Assembly: GCF_009720145.1 (NCBI RefSeq)
Contig: NZ_CP046252.1
Coordinates: 744,001 to 808,000 of the forward strand
From: Sphingobium sp. CAP-1
Lineage (GTDB): Bacteria; Pseudomonadota; Alphaproteobacteria; Sphingomonadales; Sphingomonadaceae
Reading direction: 5' to 3'
Length of the DNA stretch: 64,000 bases
Position numbers and translations under genes: made by a program. This document shows, one piece after another, positions 26,078-34,130 of this stretch; the first letter of the stretch is position 1; the number at the start of each line of letters is the position of its first letter. The notes under the pieces are model-generated. The model searched no databases. It saw nothing but the letters and a program-made list of their open reading frames with translations, and was not told where the DNA came from.

Positions 26078-26710
26078 ATGACGGGCCTGGTTTCCAAATT
26101 GGCTGAACGCGTCCGGTTGAAGCTGTGGAAGCGGCGTCAGCATGACAATCTGGCGCTGCGGGGCTGGTTCCGGGATAACCATCGCATCGACGTTGGACTA
26201 TATAGCTATGGCTGTTTCGATCAGTGGCGGATGCCCGGACCGATCAGGGTCGGTCGCTATTGTTCGATCGCCAGCAGCGTACGCTCCGCGCCGATCAATC
26301 ATCCCTACGACGCCATGACGACACATCCGCTGCTCTATGAGCGCAAATTCGGGGTGGTCGACAGCGATATCCATTATGACGACGCTCTGGTGATAGAGGA
26401 TGATGTCTGGATCGGCCATAATGTGATGATTCTGCCAGGCTGCAAATTTGTCGGCCGGGGCGCGATCATTGGTGCGGGGGCGGTGGTGACGCGCGATGTG
26501 CCGGCCTATGCCATCGTCGCCGGCAACCCGGCCCGCAAGCTGCGGGATCGGTTTTCGCCCGAACTGGTCGCCGCGCTGGAGGAAAGCCGCTGGTGGGAGT
26601 TGGAACCCGCCGATCTGCGTGATCTCGTCGGCCGGGACCGCAATCTGGTCTATCACCCTACGGCTGAGGCCGTCCGCACCTGGACCGCGGCCCGGAACGG
26701 TAGGCGATGA
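26078..26710 (+). CDS. CatB-like hexapeptide-repeat O-acetyltransferase
   Basis: A 210-residue left-handed beta-helix acetyltransferase of the xenobiotic acetyltransferase group. Features are IRVGRYCSIASSV, the catalytic His in APINHPYDAMTTHPLLY, the hexapeptide rungs VWIGHNVMILPG and AIIGAGAVVTRDVP, and the closing AGNPARKLRDRF. It should be a cytoplasmic trimer that acetylates a sugar precursor or the lipid-linked repeat. It is four bases into the next glycosyltransferase, so the two are coupled. Together with the membrane acyltransferase it suggests an acetylated polysaccharide. Confidence 0.88.
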   Translation: MTGLVSKLAERVRLKLWKRRQHDNLALRGWFRDNHRIDVGLYSYGCFDQWRMPGPIRVGRYCSIASSVRSAPINHPYDAMTTHPLLYERKFGVVDSDIHYDDALVIEDDVWIGHNVMILPGCKFVGRGAIIGAGAVVTRDVPAYAIVAGNPARKLRDRFSPELVAALEESRWWELEPADLRDLVGRDRNLVYHPTAEAVRTWTAARNGRR

Positions 26711-27585
26711 CCGAGGCGGCGACGCGCGCGATCAGCGTCATCATTCCGCATTATCAGGATCTGGATCGGCTGAATCTGTGCCTGTCGGCGCTGAGCGCGC
26801 AGCAGGGTGATCTGGATTTCGAAATTGTCGTTGCGGATAATATGTCGCCCTGCGGCGAAGCGGCGGTGATCGCCGCGATTGCGGGACGGGCGCGATTGGC
26901 CATTGCGACCGAAAGGGGGGCCGGGCCGACCCGCAATGCTGGCGTCGCCGCGTCCTGCGGTGGGGTGCTGGCCTTTACCGACAGCGATTGCGTGCCCGAT
27001 CCCGGCTGGCTGGCGGCAGGCGTGGCGGCGCTGGCCAAACAGGATTTCGTCGGTGGCAAGATGATCGTGCTGGTGCCTGATACTGCTCGGATGACCGGTG
27101 CCGAGGCGTTCGAGCGGGTATTCGCCTTCAACAATCGTCGCTATGTCGAGGAGGAAGGTTTTACCGTCACGGCCAATCTGTTTTGCCCGCGTACCCTGTT
27201 CGATCGGGTCGGCGGTTTTCGAACCGGCCTGTCGGAGGATCTGGAATGGTGCCGCCGTGCCACCGATGCCGGCTATCGCATCGGCTATGTGGAAGAGGCG
27301 GTCGTTGGCCATCCGGCGCGTGCGAACTGGGCGGAACTGGTCGGCAAATGGCGGCGCATCAATGCGGAAACCTTTGGCCTGTTCGTGAGCCGCCGCCATG
27401 GACGGCTGCAATGGGCGCTGCGCAATCTGGCGTTGCCGCTGTCCGTGTTGCGCCATGCGCCGATGGTTATGCGGAGTGCCGCGCTTCCGGGGCTGGCCAC
27501 GCGCTTGCGGGCGCTCGGCACGCTGGCGCGGATTCGCCTGTGGCGGATGGGTGACGCCTATCGCTTGCTGTTTCGGAGGCCATAA
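26707..27585 (+). CDS. Family 2 glycosyltransferase
   Basis: A 292-residue GT-A enzyme: SVIIPHYQDLDRLN, VVADNMSP, the GAGPTRNAGVA loop and the metal site FTDSDC are visible in the first 100 residues, and SEDLEWCRRATDAGY supplies the acceptor-side motif near 178-192. The C-terminal 60 residues are basic and amphipathic. It overlaps the acetyltransferase by four bases and the following glycosyltransferase by one base (TAATG). Donor unknown. Confidence 0.85.
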   Translation: MTEAATRAISVIIPHYQDLDRLNLCLSALSAQQGDLDFEIVVADNMSPCGEAAVIAAIAGRARLAIATERGAGPTRNAGVAASCGGVLAFTDSDCVPDPGWLAAGVAALAKQDFVGGKMIVLVPDTARMTGAEAFERVFAFNNRRYVEEEGFTVTANLFCPRTLFDRVGGFRTGLSEDLEWCRRATDAGYRIGYVEEAVVGHPARANWAELVGKWRRINAETFGLFVSRRHGRLQWALRNLALPLSVLRHAPMVMRSAALPGLATRLRALGTLARIRLWRMGDAYRLLFRRP

Positions 27586-28505
27586 TGATGCATATATCCA
27601 TCGTCATCGTCGCTTTCCACAATGCGGACGAGATACGCCTGTGCCTGGAGGGGCTGGCGCGATCGACGCATCAGGATTTCGATGTGGTGATTTGCGAAAA
27701 TGGCGGAGCGGAGGCTTTTGCGGCCCTGAATGCGATCATCCCTTCGACCTTGCAGGGCGGGCAGTCGGTCGAGGCCATATTGGCGCCGGGCAATCTGGGC
27801 TATGCCGGCGGCGTCAATGTCTGTATGCGCGCGCGACCGGACGCGGACGCCTGGTGGGTGGTCAATCCCGACACGGTGCCGGCTCCCCAGGCACTGGCGG
27901 CACTGGTTGCCCGGCTGGAAAGAGGTGATTGCGCAGCCGCGGGCGGCGTTCTGCATGATGTCCGTGGACGTATTCAGGCCTATGGCGGACGCTGGCATGC
28001 GGGGCTGGCGCGGGCGGAATCGATCGGGAACGGCGCGGCATTGACCGACACACCCGATGTCGCGGCGATCGAAAGTCAGATGAATTATCTTCTGGGAGCA
28101 TCGATGCTGATCGGTCGTGCCTTCGTAGAGAAGGTCGGTCTGATGCGGGAGGATTATTTTCTCTATGCCGAGGAAGTCGAGTGGGGGCTGCGCGGCGTGG
28201 CGGCGGGCCTGAAACTTGGCTTCGCTGCCGATGCGCTGGTCTGCCATGATCAGGGTAGCACGACCGGATCGAACGACGCCCATCGCACCCGTCCCCGAAT
28301 GCCGATCTATCTCGACGAGCGGAACAAGCTCAATGTCGTGCGCGACACCACGCCAGCGAAGTTACCGCTGGCCGCAATGGCGGCGTTCGCGCTGACATTT
28401 TTGCGTTATGGCCGGCGTGGTGCGTGGCGGCAATGGGGCTATGCCATGGCCGGATGGTCGGCCGGTATCCGCAATCAGCGCGGGATGCCGCCCTGGATGC
28501 GATAA
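27585..28505 (+). CDS. Family 2 glycosyltransferase (rhamnosyltransferase-like)
   Basis: A 306-residue GT2 protein resembling bacterial rhamnosyltransferases of the GT2 family: SIVIVAFHNADEI, LAPGNLGYAGGVNVCM (about 65-80), WWVVNPDTVP as the donor-metal region, a GASMLIGRAFVEKVG loop, and FLYAEEVEWGLRG as the acceptor motif. The last part is hydrophobic and basic. It is the final gene of the plus-strand block that starts with the spike-like pair, and a strong terminator follows. The rmlCBDA genes in the same locus make dTDP-rhamnose a plausible donor. Confidence 0.83.
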   Translation: MMHISIVIVAFHNADEIRLCLEGLARSTHQDFDVVICENGGAEAFAALNAIIPSTLQGGQSVEAILAPGNLGYAGGVNVCMRARPDADAWWVVNPDTVPAPQALAALVARLERGDCAAAGGVLHDVRGRIQAYGGRWHAGLARAESIGNGAALTDTPDVAAIESQMNYLLGASMLIGRAFVEKVGLMREDYFLYAEEVEWGLRGVAAGLKLGFAADALVCHDQGSTTGSNDAHRTRPRMPIYLDERNKLNVVRDTTPAKLPLAAMAAFALTFLRYGRRGAWRQWGYAMAGWSAGIRNQRGMPPWMR

Positions 28506-28554
28506 CCCGACCCGCGCCGTTTTCCGCAAGATGCGACGGCATCGGCGCGATCAG

Positions 28555-28586
28555 AGGGGGAAGCGCTTGAAAACGCTCCCCCTTTT
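28555..28586 (+). terminator. Rho-independent terminator after the GT2 block
   Basis: AGGGGGAAGCG (28555-28565) pairs with CGCTCCCCCT (28574-28583), with one bulged A and an eight-base loop, followed by TTTT (28583-28586). It ends the plus-strand spike/ATPase/acetyltransferase/GT block, 50 bases after the last stop. It lies just downstream of the end of the minus-strand BY-kinase-like gene, for which it has no T run. Confidence 0.8.
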
Positions 28587-28594
28587 GAAATGCC

Positions 28595-29410
28595 CTAAAA
28601 TTCGTTGAGGACCGTGCCGATCACATTGACCTTGTCCGACTTCATCTCCTCGATCAGCGTCGAAACGTCGGACACATAGGTCTTGTCCTTGCGCGCGACG
28701 ATGATGCAATAGCGCACGACCGAAGCGATACGACGGCCGTCGGCGTTGCTGTTGCTGGCCGGCGTGTCGATGATCGTGACCTCGAACTCGCGCATACACA
28801 GGTCGAGCAGGGACTTGAAACGCTGACCCGACAGCAATTCCTGCGCGCGTGTGCTGCTGCGTCCGGCATAGATGATCGACAGGGACGGCAGCACTTCTTC
28901 CTGGATGATATCGCCATAATTGACATCCACATTGGCCAGGCAATCACGCAGCGCCGGAACCTCGCGCGACGGCACGATCATCTTGTGGATGGAGGGCGAT
29001 CGCATGTCGGCATCGATCAGCAATGTCTTGATGCCGGCGCGGGCCAGCGACACGGCCAGGTTCACCGACATGAAGGTCGAACCGCTCTTTGAATTGGGCG
29101 CACACAGCGCCAGGCCGCGGCGCCCGGCCCGGACATGATGGGCGAGCAAATGGGTGCGCACCGCGGCGATCGCTTCGGCTTCGGCGCTGGTCGGATCGGA
29201 CAGGACGACGACCTTGTCGGACACGCGAAACTCTATTTCCTCCTGCGGACCGGCCGCCGGAGGCTGCGCTGTCGCCGGTTCGTCGCTGATGGCATCGTCG
29301 GCCGGCACGATGTCCTCCAAGCCTTCAGCCTCACCTTCGCTATAGGGGCTTTCCATGCTGTTGCTGTCCTCCTTGGAACCGGCGGGCGGCGAATTCATGT
29401 CGTTCATCAT
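28595..29410 (-). CDS. BY-kinase-like/CpsD-type ATPase with degenerate P-loop (SpsE/GelE-like)
   Basis: A 271-residue P-loop NTPase of the bacterial tyrosine kinase/MinD type, the cytoplasmic partner of the PCP just upstream. An acidic, proline-rich N-terminal tail (1-60) precedes the domain. Walker A' LLIDADMR (130-137) and Walker B VTIIDTP are intact, but Walker A reads CAPNSKSGST (103-112) with Gly where the catalytic Lys of GKS/T should be. The C-terminus ends in VLNEF with no tyrosine cluster. It may therefore be a non-kinase regulator. A GAGG ribosome site lies inside the stop region of the PCP gene; OPX-PCP-kinase order matches sphingan D-C-E. Confidence 0.83.
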   Translation of the reverse strand: MMNDMNSPPAGSKEDSNSMESPYSEGEAEGLEDIVPADDAISDEPATAQPPAAGPQEEIEFRVSDKVVVLSDPTSAEAEAIAAVRTHLLAHHVRAGRRGLALCAPNSKSGSTFMSVNLAVSLARAGIKTLLIDADMRSPSIHKMIVPSREVPALRDCLANVDVNYGDIIQEEVLPSLSIIYAGRSSTRAQELLSGQRFKSLLDLCMREFEVTIIDTPASNSNADGRRIASVVRYCIIVARKDKTYVSDVSTLIEEMKSDKVNVIGTVLNEF

Positions 29411-29415
29411 CTACC

Positions 29416-30750
29416 TCAGGCAGCCTTGCGGCCGAACAAGCCGAACCAGCGGGATGGAGGCTGCTGTTCCTCCGCCGCCTTGTCGTAAACGACGCGGCCG
29501 ATGACGGGAACGTCAGCGGTTGCAAGATCATCTATGCTGCGCACGCGGCGCTTGCTGAGTTCGGCACCGATCGCGCCGACCAGGCCAAGGCCGATACCCG
29601 CGCCGATGGCGCCGAGCAGGATCAGGCCAACCTTCGGCGAAACCGGGCTGTCGGGCGCCACGGCGCTGCCAAGCAGGGTCAGGCCGCTTTCACGGGATGC
29701 CGCCTCCAGGCTCAATTCGCCGGCGCGGGCCATCGTCTTGTTATACTGGTCGCGCAGCACGTCGACGCGGGCCTGAATCTTGCGCAGTTCGTCGATTTTG
29801 TCCCGCTGCGCCAACACCTTTGCCTGCTGGCTGGCGACCTGGCTGGAGAGCGAGGGGCCGGTCACGCTGGACGCGCGCGCGGCGGCCAGTGCGGCGCCGC
29901 GTTCTTGCGCGGCGGCGCTGGCCAGTGCGGCGCGTTGCTGACGAAGGGCGACGATCTGCGGGTGGTTTGGTCCCAGATTGCCGGACAGGGCGGAGATTTG
30001 CGCATCGACCTGCGCCAGTTGCGTGGCTGACGGACTGGTGATGGCTGCGGCCGAAATTCCGGCGGTCTGAATCGGAATCTGATTGGCCAGCGCCTTCAGT
30101 CGCTCGGAATCAGGGTCGCTATAGTCGTTTTGCAGGACGATGCCGTTCTTCTTCTCATAGGCCGACTTTTCCTGTTCGACCTGCGTCAGTTCCTGCGAAA
30201 CCTTGGAAGCCTGCTGACGGAACCATTGCGCGTTGCGCAATGCGCCATCCTGTCGAAAGGCGATGCTTTGTTCGACATAGGCGGTGCGGATCATGTCGGC
30301 GATGCGCCGGGCTTCGTCCGGGTTGCTCGCCGTATAGGCGATTTCCATGATATTGCTGCCCGGCAGCGGCTTGGCCTGGGTATTTTCGATGATATCGTCG
30401 GCCAGCCAGCGGCGCAGTTCGACCGATCCTTCCGACCCGCTTTTCTTATAGGCGGCGATCTTTGCCGGTTCTTTCATCCAGCCCAGGGCATCGACCACCT
30501 GACCCGCGACGCGATAGTCGGTGATGAGTTCGGATTGGGTGGCGATATAGGCACGGGCGAAGTTGGTGGCCAGCACCTGCTGCGTCACCGGGTCCGGCCG
30601 GACCAGGTCGAGCAGCACGCGGGAGCGCGCTTCATATTTTACCGGGAGGATCGCGATGGCCAGCAACGCGATCAGCAGGCAGCCCACGATCGAAATGGCG
30701 AGCAGCATCCGCCGTGCGATCAGGATGCGAAGAAGCTGCACAAAACTCAT
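29416..30750 (-). CDS. Wzz/GumC-type chain-length regulator (SpsC/GelC-like PCP)
   Basis: A 444-residue inner-membrane co-polymerase. The first transmembrane segment is at about 15-35 and the second at about 378-402. Between them are the periplasmic domain (NFARAYIATQSELI) and long coiled coils ending in NLGPNHPQIVALRQQRAAL. The cytoplasmic tail holds RRVRSIDDLATADVPVIGRV. The ATG at 30750 has a GGGGGA site six bases upstream; the frame is open to 30813, overlapping the export gene, and that start is less likely. The coupled BY-kinase-like gene follows five bases after the stop. It should control chain length and export with the OPX protein. Confidence 0.88.
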   Translation of the reverse strand: MSFVQLLRILIARRMLLAISIVGCLLIALLAIAILPVKYEARSRVLLDLVRPDPVTQQVLATNFARAYIATQSELITDYRVAGQVVDALGWMKEPAKIAAYKKSGSEGSVELRRWLADDIIENTQAKPLPGSNIMEIAYTASNPDEARRIADMIRTAYVEQSIAFRQDGALRNAQWFRQQASKVSQELTQVEQEKSAYEKKNGIVLQNDYSDPDSERLKALANQIPIQTAGISAAAITSPSATQLAQVDAQISALSGNLGPNHPQIVALRQQRAALASAAAQERGAALAAARASSVTGPSLSSQVASQQAKVLAQRDKIDELRKIQARVDVLRDQYNKTMARAGELSLEAASRESGLTLLGSAVAPDSPVSPKVGLILLGAIGAGIGLGLVGAIGAELSKRRVRSIDDLATADVPVIGRVVYDKAAEEQQPPSRWFGLFGRKAA

Positions 30751-30781
30751 ATCATTCCCCCGGTTCCTGCCCGTTCGCCTG

Positions 30782-31591
30782 TCAGAAGAAGCGTTCGCCG
30801 ACTTCGATGACATCCCCGATCTGGATCGGGCCTTCGAGGTCGTAACTCTTCATTTCCTTGCCATCGCGGATGACCTTGACCTTCTTGGCCGATCCGAGCT
30901 GGGTGAGGCCACCGGCCACCGCGATCGCCTTGCGCAGGGTCAGGCCGTCATCGACGGCGTAATTGCCCGCGCGCGATACCTGGCCGGAAATGTAGAAGGT
31001 CTGGGCCGTCGGGACATAGAGCTTGTCGCCGGGCGCGACCAGCGGATCTTCGTCCGGGCCACCCGTCGCGATCTTGCTGATGTCGAGCGACATTTGCTGT
31101 CCGTTGGCGCGGGTCAGCTTCAACAGCTTCGCGCCTGAAGTCTTGGTGCCACCCACCCGCGCCAGAATGTCCGACACCCGATAGGCGCGATCGATCGGCA
31201 CCGCGCCGGGCGCGCCGACCTCGCCCAGCACCGTCACATAGCGGCTGGCATAGGTCACGATCGTCACATTAACGGCCGGATTGGTATAATAGCCGCCCTG
31301 CTTGAGCGCCTGGGCCACGACGCCGCGCAGTTGCAGGACGGACTTGCCGCCAGCCTGGATCGTGCCGATGAACGGCAACTGGATTGATCCGTCCGCCTGG
31401 ATCTGGACCCGTGCCGCCGGCTGGCTGTCGCCGACGACTCCGATTTCGACCGTATCACCCGTGCCCAGAATATAGCCTTCGGTCATGGGCGCGCCGGGCA
31501 CCATCTCCGACTGCTGCGCTGCAACCGGCCCTGCGGTCATGGCGAGCAGGGCCGTTGCGGCCGTCAGTTGTTTCAGCAGGGATACGGTCAT
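30782..31591 (-). CDS. Polysaccharide export outer-membrane protein (OPX, SpsD/GelD-like)
   Basis: A 269-residue exported protein with a signal peptide (1-25, ending GPVAAQ). The polysaccharide export domain follows (GYILGTGDTVEIGVVG, then IQADGSIQLPFIGTIQAGG). Two SLBB-type units come next, containing VTVLGEVGAPGAVPI and YISGQVSRAGNYAV. There is no lipobox Cys, so unlike Wza it is not a lipoprotein, which fits the shorter OPX proteins that depend on a separate outer-membrane barrel. Such a barrel is encoded directly upstream (31612-32856). Confidence 0.9.
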   Translation of the reverse strand: MTVSLLKQLTAATALLAMTAGPVAAQQSEMVPGAPMTEGYILGTGDTVEIGVVGDSQPAARVQIQADGSIQLPFIGTIQAGGKSVLQLRGVVAQALKQGGYYTNPAVNVTIVTYASRYVTVLGEVGAPGAVPIDRAYRVSDILARVGGTKTSGAKLLKLTRANGQQMSLDISKIATGGPDEDPLVAPGDKLYVPTAQTFYISGQVSRAGNYAVDDGLTLRKAIAVAGGLTQLGSAKKVKVIRDGKEMKSYDLEGPIQIGDVIEVGERFF

Positions 31592-31611
31592 CGCCGAATT
31601 CTCCAGAAAGG

Positions 31612-32856
31612 TCAGAATTGAGTGGCCAGGGTCAGCCCGACACGCACGCTGTCATAGTCATAAAAATCGACATCGGCGTTGCGATTGGCATAGCCTGCAT
31701 CCGCGATCAGGCTGAAGCGACCGAAAACAGGGTCGATGCGCAGCGATGCCTGGATGCGGTTTGTCTTGTCTTGATTGACGACGATCGAGGTTGCCGTGTC
31801 ACTATAGTTGAAGTCGCGGGCACTATGCCAGCCCGTCAGGATCAGCGTCATGCGCTCGTTCAGCGTATAGCTTGCCTTGAGCTGATAATCCTCCGTCACG
31901 ATATAGTCGACGTTGAAGCCCAGCGAGGGATCGGCCGAGCGCGAGGCGATGGCATCCAGGGTCAGGCGGCTATTGGCCCGCAGCGTGGCGCCGGCTTCCC
32001 AGGTAATGCCATCAAATCCGTTATTCGTGGTCGGGCTGCCGCGCTGGTCGACATCGGCATAGGCGATCTGCACATGGCCGCTAAGGCGCGCGCCGATGTT
32101 GCGTTCCAGCCGGATGCCGGCATATCGCGCCCGTAATTCGGGAGCGCCGAAATAGCGGATGCCGTCGCGTTCGGGGAAATCGACATCGCGCTGGGCGACA
32201 TAGACCCGGATCTCGCCAATCGACGGCTGGGTGTAGAGCAGCCCGCCGCCATAGGTCACAGATTCCGAATCAGAGCCCTTGCGCTGATTTGCGCTATTCT
32301 GCGCGTCGGAATAATTCAGCATTGCGAATGGCTTGATGCCCACGACCCCGCCGCAGGCCAACAGCCCTTCGGCATGGACAATCGATTCGGTGTTCTTGGT
32401 CGTGGCGGTCGCCCCGGTCGTCAGGACGTTGAGATCGCCAAGGTCGCTCTGGCGCCGCTGATAGCCGCCGGTCACATTCAGGCCGCAAGGGCCAAGTTTG
32501 GAGCCGGCACCGCCGGTCAGGTCGATCCGCTCGCGGTCGAGAACCGAATTGCGGGCGTGGATATCATAACCGACGGACCCCATCAGCGACACATAGCTGA
32601 CGCCGAAAGGCTTGTAGATATCGGCCGAGAGCAGGGGGGTCAGGCGGAAATCCGATTTTTCCAGCCCACGCCGCGACAGCGCGGCAGAACTGGCGCGCGC
32701 GATGTTGCTGTCATACAGGCCAGTGGCGGACACGGAGATGACCGCTTTCTGCTCGCCCGGTTGGGCAGGCAGCAGCGTTTGTGCATGGACATGAACAGGT
32801 GCCGCCAATCCCAGCGTTCCCACAAATGCCAGCTTGGCAATATTCCCTTTGGCCAC
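31612..32856 (-). CDS. Outer-membrane beta-barrel protein (SpsF/GelF-position)
   Basis: A 414-residue protein with a signal peptide (1-26, ending VHVHAQ). About 18 alternating amphipathic strands follow (for example FRLTPLLSADIYKPF and SYVSLMGSVGYDIH), and the protein ends in the outer-membrane barrel signature VGLTLATQF with a terminal Phe. The start is GTG at 32856 with an AGGGGGGA site close upstream. It is 20 bases ahead of the OPX gene. In sphingan clusters the gene in this place (F) is part of the export machinery, so it probably forms the outer-membrane exit for the polysaccharide. Identity by position and barrel pattern only. Confidence 0.78.
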   Translation of the reverse strand: MAKGNIAKLAFVGTLGLAAPVHVHAQTLLPAQPGEQKAVISVSATGLYDSNIARASSAALSRRGLEKSDFRLTPLLSADIYKPFGVSYVSLMGSVGYDIHARNSVLDRERIDLTGGAGSKLGPCGLNVTGGYQRRQSDLGDLNVLTTGATATTKNTESIVHAEGLLACGGVVGIKPFAMLNYSDAQNSANQRKGSDSESVTYGGGLLYTQPSIGEIRVYVAQRDVDFPERDGIRYFGAPELRARYAGIRLERNIGARLSGHVQIAYADVDQRGSPTTNNGFDGITWEAGATLRANSRLTLDAIASRSADPSLGFNVDYIVTEDYQLKASYTLNERMTLILTGWHSARDFNYSDTATSIVVNQDKTNRIQASLRIDPVFGRFSLIADAGYANRNADVDFYDYDSVRVGLTLATQF

Positions 32857-32909
32857 TTTTCCCCCCTTGTTATCTGCCGCTATAATATATCACTGCCCGG
32901 ATCATGCCA

Positions 32910-34130
32910 TCATTTCCGCTTTTGAATGATGCGTCGCAACATACCCAGAAAATTCCTAAGTTGCTCGCTCATTTTTGCTGTTCGTGCAGCCTCTATAACA
33001 TTCAGATTGTGCATTTGCGGGACAGGATGTCCCAATATTCGGCAAGATGCGGTTCTGGCAACGACCAGTCGCTTCCTGCGCGCCTGTGCCGGCTGCATCA
33101 GATCGATTTCGCGGATGTCGAGCGGCGTGCTGGTAAGGGCGCCGGCCGTTGTCGCCGCCGCCAGCAAGGCGTCTCCAGCCGGGGTGCGGCTTATGATGAG
33201 GCTGCGGCCCTCCTGTTCATCGAAGGAGGGATAGCCATCCTCGTCGCCATACCAGGCGTCGGCGCAGGCGATGTCCGCCACACCGCCGACGGCATCGGGG
33301 CAAATCTTGCACCGGAACTGCACTTCCTTGGACAGATGGCCGCCCCAACTGTCCGCGTAGCTCATTTCCGCGGCGCGGCCGTCGGCGGTTTCCGCGCGCG
33401 CCATGCCGGGCCAGCCCTGGCCGCGATAGCGGAAGCTGGTCAGTTCCCGCGGTTCCAGTCCCAGTGCGCGCACGATGCGGTCCGCCCCGTCATGGCTGGG
33501 CAGGCCGCCGCAGAAGAAGGACAATTTGATGGGAAAGCGTCGGTCGACGCGTGGGTCGATCAGGGCAAGCTGGCGTAAAGCGGACACGTCGCAGGGCTTG
33601 CCGACAAAGGCGGTGCGTCGGTCGCTGTCCAGCGCTTCCCCGATATCGGCAAGCGGCGACGATGCGGCATAGCGCGATCCGGCGTGCCGCATGACTTCAT
33701 CGCGGGTCCGGGACCATTGCAGGCGGTTGCGGGTAGGCAGTTCGGCGGAGGGGGCGATGTGCAGCACGTCATCCACCAATCCGCTTTCCAGCGCGTGGAT
33801 GAGCAGCGCCGAAATGGCCCCGCCCGACGATCCGGCGAAACGAACCTGCGGGTCGAGAGCATGGCCGGTCAGAACCTGACGCCACGGCCCCCAGAACATG
33901 TCCTGATGGGGGGCGCCGCCCCAGGGCGCAATTTTTGCGCCGGGGCAGCTTTCGGCAATGGTCTGTTCCTGCTGGTCGGTCAGCGGGGCGGACTGGATCG
34001 GCCGACTATAACCCGGCGCGACGGTTCCCATCGTGATCGCGCCCGACGCCACGCCGGCGCACAGGCCGCAACCGCTGCACAATTCTCCCTGCAGCACGCG
34101 CTGCAACGTGGGGGAGGGGATGTTGGTCAT
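32910..34130 (-). CDS. F420 hydrogenase/dehydrogenase beta-subunit family Fe-S protein
   Basis: A 406-residue soluble protein with an N-terminal 4Fe-4S motif (Cys 18, 21 and 24 in CSGCGLC, and a fourth Cys in ESCPG). The FrhB/FdhB core follows: GSSGGAISALLIHALE, FVGKPCDVSALRQL and FFCGGLPS. A second cysteine pair lies in CKICPD and ACADAW. Such proteins are repeatedly found beside polysaccharide pyruvyltransferases in exopolysaccharide loci, and here the stop of that gene overlaps its start by four bases. Its role (electron transfer to the sugar pathway or a redox step) is not known. Confidence 0.82.
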   Translation of the reverse strand: MTNIPSPTLQRVLQGELCSGCGLCAGVASGAITMGTVAPGYSRPIQSAPLTDQQEQTIAESCPGAKIAPWGGAPHQDMFWGPWRQVLTGHALDPQVRFAGSSGGAISALLIHALESGLVDDVLHIAPSAELPTRNRLQWSRTRDEVMRHAGSRYAASSPLADIGEALDSDRRTAFVGKPCDVSALRQLALIDPRVDRRFPIKLSFFCGGLPSHDGADRIVRALGLEPRELTSFRYRGQGWPGMARAETADGRAAEMSYADSWGGHLSKEVQFRCKICPDAVGGVADIACADAWYGDEDGYPSFDEQEGRSLIISRTPAGDALLAAATTAGALTSTPLDIREIDLMQPAQARRKRLVVARTASCRILGHPVPQMHNLNVIEAARTAKMSEQLRNFLGMLRRIIQKRK

